DNA of 64,000 nt from Arthrobacter sp. MSA 4-2 (GTDB taxonomy: Bacteria > Actinomycetota > Actinomycetes > Actinomycetales > Micrococcaceae). Position numbers and translations under genes: made by a program. The DNA is taken from NCBI RefSeq assembly GCF_016405885.1, contig NZ_JAEKGC010000011.1, positions 1 through 64,000 of the forward strand, in the 5' to 3' direction. Numbering within the stretch: position 1 is the stretch's first letter; the number at the start of each line of letters is the position of its first letter. A model generated the notes under the pieces. The model had not been told where the DNA came from, did no database searches, and saw only the letters and a program-made list of their open reading frames with translations. Shown here one piece after another: positions 59,273 through 64,000 of the stretch.

Positions 59273-60487
59273 ATGACCTCCCCTTCCGGACGATCCCGCT
59301 CCGAGGCCCTCCCGTCGGCGCACGCCGACCTCAGCGCCCTCCTGCACGCCATCGCCCGGCGGCCCCGGTGCACCCGGGCCTACCTGACCCGGCTCACCGG
59401 CCTGTCCCGGGGAACGGTGGCGACCCGGATCGAGGAGCTGATCGCCACGGGCCTCGTGGTCGAGGAGGCAGGTGCCTCCAAGGGTGGCAGGCCCCCGGGG
59501 GAACTGAGGCTCAACGGGGCTGCCGGGGTGATCCTGGGCGCGGACCTGGGATCCTCGCACTGCCGGGTCTCGGCGAGCGACCTCGCGGGCGTCCCCCTCG
59601 CGTCCGCTTCCTACGACCTGCGCATCGCGGACGGCCCCGCCGCGGTCCTGGGGAGCCTTGACGAGGCGTTCCAAGACCTGCTGTCCTCCGCGGGAAAGCG
59701 TCCCTCGGACGTCCGCGCCATCGGGATCGGGGTCCCGGGCCCGGTCGAGCACAGCACCGGCACCGTGGTGCGCCCGCCGATCATGCCGGGCTGGGACGGA
59801 TTCGCCATCCCGGAGTTCTTCGCGGACCGCTACAGCGTCCCGACGCTTGTGGACAATGACGCCAACCTCGCGGCGCTGGGTGAGTACTGGGCGCGCAGGG
59901 AGGACTATGAACACATCCTCTACGTCAAGATCAGCACCGGTATCGGCTGCGGCATCGTCAGCGGAGGCGCCCTGCACCGGGGTGCCCAGGGCGCAGCCGG
60001 GGACATCGGCCACATTCGGGTGCCCGGCGGCGAGGACCTGCTGTGCTCCTGCGGGAACATGGGCTGCCTCGAGGCCGTCGCGGGAGGAGAGGCCCTGGCC
60101 CGCCGGCTGCGCGCCCAGGGGGTGGCGGAGGCACGGACCAGCCGGGACGTGACCCGGCTGGCTGCCGAAGGCAACCCCTTCGCGCGGCGGGCCGTGCGCG
60201 AGGCCTCCGAAAGCATCGGAAGGGTGCTCGCGACCCTCGTGAGTTTCTACAACCCGAACGCGATTGTGGTCGGCGGGCCGTTCGCCGAACTGAACGAGGA
60301 ACTCCTGGCCGGGATCCGCTCGGCCATCTACCACCGCGCGCTGCCCCTGGCCACCCGGTCCCTGCGCGTTGAGTCAAGTTCCCGCGCCGAGACGGTGGGC
60401 GTCCGGGGCGCCGAAGTGCTGGCGCTCCAGCAGGCGCTGTCCCCGGAGGGCCTGCAGCAACTGCTGGCGGCGCGCGTCGGCTCCTGA
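59273..60487 (+). CDS. ROK-family transcriptional repressor
   Basis: A 404-residue repressor. An N-terminal winged helix (TRAYLTRLTGLSRGTVATRI) is followed by a sugar-kinase-like ROK domain: ILGADLGSSHCRVS, LVDNDANLAALGEYWAR, the ROK signature HRGAQGAAGDIGHI and the zinc-binding CSCGNMGCLE. Xylose/NagC-type repressors bind a sugar and leave DNA. Its divergence from the 10-kb catabolic cluster and the dyads between them make the cluster the likely regulon. The ATG at 59273 is chosen at the family N-terminus; an open extension to 59138 covers the AT-rich operators. The inducer should be the imported sugar or a product. Confidence 0.92.
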   Translation: MTSPSGRSRSEALPSAHADLSALLHAIARRPRCTRAYLTRLTGLSRGTVATRIEELIATGLVVEEAGASKGGRPPGELRLNGAAGVILGADLGSSHCRVSASDLAGVPLASASYDLRIADGPAAVLGSLDEAFQDLLSSAGKRPSDVRAIGIGVPGPVEHSTGTVVRPPIMPGWDGFAIPEFFADRYSVPTLVDNDANLAALGEYWARREDYEHILYVKISTGIGCGIVSGGALHRGAQGAAGDIGHIRVPGGEDLLCSCGNMGCLEAVAGGEALARRLRAQGVAEARTSRDVTRLAAEGNPFARRAVREASESIGRVLATLVSFYNPNAIVVGGPFAELNEELLAGIRSAIYHRALPLATRSLRVESSSRAETVGVRGAEVLALQQALSPEGLQQLLAARVGS

Positions 60488-60562
60488 ACGGCGCCTGACG
60501 AAGGCGCCGCGGCCCGCGCCCTGCGGACCGGCCGGCCGACACCGGCGCCCGCTTCCCACCGG

Positions 60563-60579
60563 ATACCCCCTCGGGGTAT
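60563..60579 (+). promoter_or_regulatory. csoR: CsoR operator and csoR-copZ-copA promoter
   Basis: ATACCCC-CTC-GGGGTAT is a perfect 7-3-7 palindrome with the G/C-tract layout of CsoR boxes. It overlaps TATGAT (60577-60582), a -10 box, 18 bp after TTCCCA (60553-60558). The csoR ATG lies 18 bases further with GGAGG before it. Confidence 0.85.
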
Positions 60580-60600
60580 GATTGACCGGAGGAGGCAGCC

Positions 60601-60948
60601 ATGACCCAGGAAATCACCCCAGCATCAACCGACGCGCCGGCGGGCGCACCGACTACGCACGGCTACAGCGGGGAGAAGGACGCGTACCTCAAGCGCCTGC
60701 GGCGCATCGAGGGTCAGGTCCGCGGCATCGCCCGCATGGTCGACGAGGAAAAGTACTGCATCGACATCCTCACCCAGGTGGCGGCGATCAACAAGGCCCT
60801 CCACGCGGTCAGCCTGGGCCTGCTCGAGGACCACATCGCCCACTGCGTCGTGGATGCGGCCCAGGAATCCCAGGCCACGGGAAACCCCGACCTCGTCCAG
60901 GACAAGGTCCAGGAGGCGGCTGCGGCCATCGGCCGCCTGCTGCGCTGA
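60601..60948 (+). CDS. csoR: Copper-sensing repressor CsoR
   Basis: A 115-residue all-helical metal sensor. The Cu(I) ligands Cys53, His78 and Cys82 (EEKYCIDIL, EDHIAHCVVDA) keep exactly the Cys-x24-His-x3-Cys spacing of CsoR. The DNA-binding part includes YLKRLRRIEGQVRGIARMV. In the absence of Cu(I) the tetramer should bind the palindrome at 60563-60579 and shut down csoR, copZ and copA. GGAGG precedes the ATG. First gene of the copper operon. Confidence 0.95.
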   Translation: MTQEITPASTDAPAGAPTTHGYSGEKDAYLKRLRRIEGQVRGIARMVDEEKYCIDILTQVAAINKALHAVSLGLLEDHIAHCVVDAAQESQATGNPDLVQDKVQEAAAAIGRLLR

Positions 60949-60981
60949 GTCCCACCCACCACCAGCCAAGGAGCACACACC

Positions 60982-61206
60982 ATGACAACCACCACCGTCA
61001 GCATCTCCGGAATGACCTGCGGCCACTGCGTCGATGCGGTTACCAGCGAACTGCAGTCCCTCGAGGGCGTCCAGGGCGTTGAGATCGACCTGAACAAGGA
61101 GGGCATCTCCACGGCCACCGTCACCTCCGCGGGCCCGCTGGCTCCGGCCTCCATCGGCGAAGCCGTCGCCGAGGCCGGCTACCTCGTGGTCTCCAACGAC
61201 GCATGA
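60982..61206 (+). CDS. copZ: CopZ-like copper chaperone
   Basis: A 74-residue HMA-domain protein with metal site GMTCGHC (Cys13, Cys16) and the ferredoxin-like fold of Atx1/CopZ. It carries cytoplasmic Cu(I) to the pump and to CsoR. AAGGAG precedes the ATG. The stop overlaps the copA ATG in ATGA, so chaperone and pump are translationally coupled. Confidence 0.94.
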   Translation: MTTTTVSISGMTCGHCVDAVTSELQSLEGVQGVEIDLNKEGISTATVTSAGPLAPASIGEAVAEAGYLVVSNDA

Positions 61207-63440
61207 CAACCCGCGCCGACAGGCCTGCGCCGGCCGCGGAAACCCGGGTCGTCGAACTGGCCATCCAGGGAATGACCTGCGCGTCCTGCGTCAGCCGTGT
61301 CGAGCGCAAACTGGGCAAACTCGAGGGCGTCGAGGCCAGCGTCAACCTCCCACTTGAGTCGGCCGTGGTGCGGGTTCCGGCCAGCGTGCCGGACCAGGTG
61401 CTGCTCGACACGGTCAAGGCCACCGGCTACTCGGCCCGCCTCAAGGACCCCGAGGAGCCGGAGGTCCAGGACGGCGACGACGGAGCTCCCACGGCCGCCC
61501 GGCTGCGCCCCCGCCTGCTCACCGCCGCCGTCCTGACAGTGCCCGTCCTGCTGGTCTCGATGGTTCCCGCCCTGCAGTTCCCGGGGTGGGGCTGGATCGT
61601 CTTTGCCCTGTCGGCGCCGGTGGCCACCTGGGCCGCCTGGCCCTTCCACCGCGCCGCCCTCGTCAACGCCCGCCACGGCGCCTCCACGATGGACACCCTG
61701 GTGTCCATCGGGGTCGCCGCGGCCTTCGGTTTCTCGGCGTGGCAGCTCCTCTCGGTGCCGGACCTGACCGCCCACCCCGGCATGGACATGGGGGCGCACG
61801 CCCTCTACTTCGAGGTGGCCGCGGTTATTGTGACCTTCCTCCTGCTCGGCCGCTACCTCGAGGCCAACGCCAAGCAGCGGGCCGGGAGCGCCCTGACGTC
61901 GCTGCTGAACCTCGGAGCGAAGGACGCCCGCGTGCTGCGCACCGTCGACGGCGGACGCGTCGAACTCGGCATTCCGGCCTCCCAGCTCATCCCGGGGGAC
62001 GAGATCGTGGTGCGCCCCGGGGAGAAGATCCCCACCGACGGCGTGGTGGCGCACGGGCACAGCGCCGTCGACACCTCACTGCTGACCGGTGAGTCGATCC
62101 CGGTGGAGGTCGGGCCCGGTGACCGCGTCACCGGCGCCACCATGAACACCTCGGGCCGCCTCGTCGTTCAGGCCACCCGGGTCGGCAGCGAGACGACGCT
62201 GGCGCAGATGGGCCGGCTGGTCAGCCAGGCCCAGAGCGGCAAGGCCCGGATTGCGCGCCTTGCCGACCGCATCAGCGCCGTCTTCGTGCCGGTCGTCCTC
62301 GGCATCGCCGTCGTCACCTTCGCCGCCTGGATCCTCCTCACCGGGGACCTCCAGGGCGCCTTCACCGCGGCGGTCGCCGTACTGGTCATCGCCTGCCCCT
62401 GCGCGCTCGGCCTCGCCACGCCGACGGCCCTGCTGACCGGATCCGGGCGGGGCGCGCAGCTTGGCATCCTGATCCGCGGCCCCCAGGTGCTCGAGGACAC
62501 CCGCACCATCGACACCATCGTGCTGGACAAGACGGGCACCGTCACCAGCGGCCGGCTGTCCGTCAGCGGCGTCGAGGTCCTCGGCCGCTACGGATCCGAC
62601 GAACTGCTGCGCCTCGCCGGAGCGGTCGAAGCCGCCAGTGAACACCCCATCGGCGCGGCCATCGCCGCCCGGACTCCGGCCCTGCCCGCGGTCACCGCCT
62701 TCACCAGCGCCCCCGGCGGCGGCGTACGCGGCACCGTCGAGGGGCTGAACGTGGTCGTGGGCCGGACCGGCTGGCTTCAGGAGCACGGTATTCTGCCCGG
62801 AGCCGTCGAGGCCGAGGTGTTCGGGGCGGCCGAGGGCGCGGGCGCCACGGCCGTCTGGGTCGCCGTGGACGGCGCCGTGGCCGGGGTGATCTCCCTGACG
62901 GACACTGTGAAGGACGGGTCGGCACGGGCCGTCCGGCAGCTGAAGGAACTGGGCCTGCGGCCGATCCTGCTCACCGGGGACAATGCGGCCGCCGCGGCCC
63001 GCGTGGCCGCAGAGGTCGGCATCCCCCCGGCCGACGTGCGTGCCGGCGTCCTGCCGGAAGGCAAGGTGGCGGTGATCCGCGAGCTCCAGCAGGAGGGTGC
63101 GACAGTCGCCATGGCCGGGGACGGCGTGAACGACGCGCCGGCGCTCGCCCAGGCCGACCTCGGGATCGCGATGGGCTCTGGCACCGACGTGGCCATCGAG
63201 GCCGCGGACATCACCGTCATGGGAAGCAGCCTCGAACAGGTGGCCCAGGCCGTTCGGCTGTCCCGCCGCACCCTGGCCACCATCAAGACGAATCTGTTCT
63301 GGGCCTTCTTCTATAACGTGATCGGAATACCTGTTGCCGCGCTGGGCCTGCTGAACCCCATTCTGGCCGGCGCCGCCATGGCGGCGAGTTCCGTGCTGGT
63401 GGTGGCCAACTCGCTGCGCCTGCGCCGCTTCGGCCGCTGA
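61203..63440 (+). CDS. copA: P1B-type Cu(I)-exporting ATPase
   Basis: A 745-residue copper pump. One N-terminal HMA domain with Cys26 and Cys29 (GMTCASC), eight membrane helices, the transport motif CPC (398-400, [12 protein letters not shown]), phosphorylation Asp442 in DKTGTVTSG, the nucleotide-binding SEHPIG and hinge [14 protein letters not shown] are all present. The C-terminal helices carry [12 protein letters not shown], as in CopA. It expels Cu(I) from the cytoplasm using ATP. Last gene of the csoR operon; a hairpin follows at 63456. Confidence 0.96.
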   Translation: MTTRADRPAPAAETRVVELAIQGMTCASCVSRVERKLGKLEGVEASVNLPLESAVVRVPASVPDQVLLDTVKATGYSARLKDPEEPEVQDGDDGAPTAARLRPRLLTAAVLTVPVLLVSMVPALQFPGWGWIVFALSAPVATWAAWPFHRAALVNARHGASTMDTLVSIGVAAAFGFSAWQLLSVPDLTAHPGMDMGAHALYFEVAAVIVTFLLLGRYLEANAKQRAGSALTSLLNLGAKDARVLRTVDGGRVELGIPASQLIPGDEIVVRPGEKIPTDGVVAHGHSAVDTSLLTGESIPVEVGPGDRVTGATMNTSGRLVVQATRVGSETTLAQMGRLVSQAQSGKARIARLADRISAVFVPVVLGIAVVTFAAWILLTGDLQGAFTAAVAVLVIACPCALGLATPTALLTGSGRGAQLGILIRGPQVLEDTRTIDTIVLDKTGTVTSGRLSVSGVEVLGRYGSDELLRLAGAVEAASEHPIGAAIAARTPALPAVTAFTSAPGGGVRGTVEGLNVVVGRTGWLQEHGILPGAVEAEVFGAAEGAGATAVWVAVDGAVAGVISLTDTVKDGSARAVRQLKELGLRPILLTGDNAAAAARVAAEVGIPPADVRAGVLPEGKVAVIRELQQEGATVAMAGDGVNDAPALAQADLGIAMGSGTDVAIEAADITVMGSSLEQVAQAVRLSRRTLATIKTNLFWAFFYNVIGIPVAALGLLNPILAGAAMAASSVLVVANSLRLRRFGR

Positions 63441-63455
63441 ACCGCTGACCGCGGA

Positions 63456-63478
63456 CACCCCGGCAGGCCGCCGGGGTG
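63456..63478 (+). terminator. Hairpin after copA
   Basis: CACCCCGGC (63456-63464), loop AGGCC, then its exact complement (63470-63478). A 9-bp stem 15 bases past the stop, without T tract. Confidence 0.6.
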
Positions 63479-63566
63479 CCTGCGGGCTCCTGGTATTCAC
63501 TGGAGCTTCCCCCACCGGTCACCTTCCGGCCCCGGCCCATCACCGTAGGAGTGCGACGGTGATCCG

Positions 63567-64000
63567 GTGAGGATCGTGGTCGTCGCCGAAACATTCCTGC
63601 CCGCCGTCAATGGGGTCACCCATTCCGTACAGAAGATGCTTGAGCATTTTGCCCTGCGCGGAGACGAGGTCCTGGTCATCGCGCCCTCCGCCGGCGGCCC
63701 TCCAAGGCCGGTGCCAAAGGCCGCCCGGGTCGTGCTGCTTCCATCGGTTCCCCTCGCCCGGTACGCCAGCGTCCGGATCGCGGTGGGCGGCGTCGCTCGA
63801 ATCCGCCGGATCCTCGCCGACTTCGCACCGGACGTGGTGCACCTCGCCTCCCCCTTCGAACTGGGCTGGCGGGCCGCCCGCGCCGCCGAGCAGCTGGGAT
63901 TACCGGTCATCGCGGTCTACCAGACCGACATTCCCGGCTACGCAGCCAGGTACGGCGTGCCGTTCCTTGAGAACTGGGCGTGGCAGCGGGTCGAGAACAT
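63567..64000 (+). CDS. GDP-mannose-dependent glycosyltransferase (MgtA/PimB-like), truncated by the window
   Basis: A GTG at 63567 opens a frame that stays open to the right edge (144 codons so far). VRIVVVAETFLPAVNGVTHS is the N-terminal signature of GT4 mannosyltransferases that build phosphatidylinositol mannosides and related lipids in actinobacteria. FAPDVVHLASPFELGWRA and IAVYQTDIPGYAARYG are further family blocks. The C-terminal nucleotide-sugar domain is outside the window. AGGAG lies about 15 bases upstream, rather far. It follows copA after a hairpin and seems independent of copper. Confidence 0.85.
   Translation, partial: MRIVVVAETFLPAVNGVTHSVQKMLEHFALRGDEVLVIAPSAGGPPRPVPKAARVVLLPSVPLARYASVRIAVGGVARIRRILADFAPDVVHLASPFELGWRAARAAEQLGLPVIAVYQTDIPGYAARYGVPFLENWAWQRVEN

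Noticed and set aside
57983-60334. 783-codon version of the Gfo/Idh gene
   Set aside because: The extra 399 codons are antisense to the ROK gene and cross its AT-rich operator region; the Rossmann fold starts at 59137.
1-64000. tRNA, rRNA, insertion sequence or prophage genes
   Set aside because: I saw no tRNA-like cloverleaf ends, rRNA motifs, transposase or integrase signatures, or target-site duplications; a tRNAscan or Infernal run would settle small RNAs.

Overview
The window is 64 kb of very GC-rich DNA (GC- and CG-ending codons, GTG starts, TANNNT -10 boxes directly in front of start codons). The gene content fits a high-GC Gram-positive actinobacterium, most likely of the Micrococcaceae (Arthrobacter-like): alanine dehydrogenase beside a PucR regulator, sugar ABC importers without their own ATPase, a TipA-type MerR regulator, a CsoR/CopZ/CopA copper module and a PimB/MgtA-like mannosyltransferase. 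The genus is an inference. There are about 54 protein genes and no rRNA, tRNA, CRISPR array, insertion sequence or phage gene that I could recognise. It reads as ordinary chromosome with several accessory islands.

Layout. 1-2.5 kb: tail of an unknown gene, a small zinc ribbon, a CitE-like lyase and a TrmB/LuxR hybrid regulator. 2.6-7.2 kb: a 1512-residue secreted subtilase with a C-terminal Asp-box propeller, ending in a 16-bp periodic array of CTGATCAG palindromes. 7.3-12.4 kb: a translationally coupled three-gene unit made of a receiver/thioredoxin-reductase-like flavoprotein without the redox CxxC, a cNMP-domain histidine kinase, and a Na+/H+ antiporter with a C-terminal UBP-type zinc finger. 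12.6-18.7 kb: regulators (MerR/TipA, excisionase-like HTH, PucR, TetR), alanine dehydrogenase and a Gfo/Idh oxidoreductase. 19.4-22.3 kb: a possible small peptide system with a 46-residue exported peptide, a stand-alone SpaB_C/thiopeptide-type protein, a 63-residue Trp-ended protein and a divergent TrmB/LuxR hybrid regulator. 22.3-26 kb: FAD monooxygenase, a leaderless aminotransferase under a perfect palindrome, and a membrane protein.

26-37 kb: a 2-oxoacid dehydrogenase operon (E1 alpha, E1 beta, E2), a HisC-like aminotransferase, a WXG-like protein with a coupled alpha/beta hydrolase, purB, an FHA protein with a 2H phosphoesterase, and an aldo/keto reductase. 37-44.3 kb: a FAD/Rieske oxidoreductase, a PAP2-family membrane protein, mscL, a TetR/MFS efflux pair and prfC. 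44.5-47.7 kb: a sugar ABC importer (binding protein and two permeases). 47.8-49.2 kb: DUF3105 and DUF305 proteins. 49.3-60.5 kb: a large sugar catabolic cluster on the minus strand (Gfo/Idh, binding protein, two permeases, MDR dehydrogenase, TIM-barrel isomerase, ThuA protein, second binding protein, ADP-ribosylglycohydrolase family protein), divergent from a ROK repressor. 60.6-63.4 kb: csoR-copZ-copA. 63.6 kb to the end: a truncated mannosyltransferase.

How they work together. Both importers would need a shared ATPase encoded elsewhere. The 49-60 kb cluster looks like uptake plus oxidative or isomerising breakdown of an unidentified glycoside under ROK control. The PucR/ald divergent region and the aminotransferase promoter at 23.6 kb share a palindrome core (CRACAGCTGTYG), which suggests one amino-nitrogen regulator acts on both. 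Two members of the same TrmB/LuxR hybrid regulator family flank, respectively, the secreted protease and the exported-peptide locus. That locus, and the kinase/flavoprotein/antiporter operon, are the best candidates for undescribed biology.
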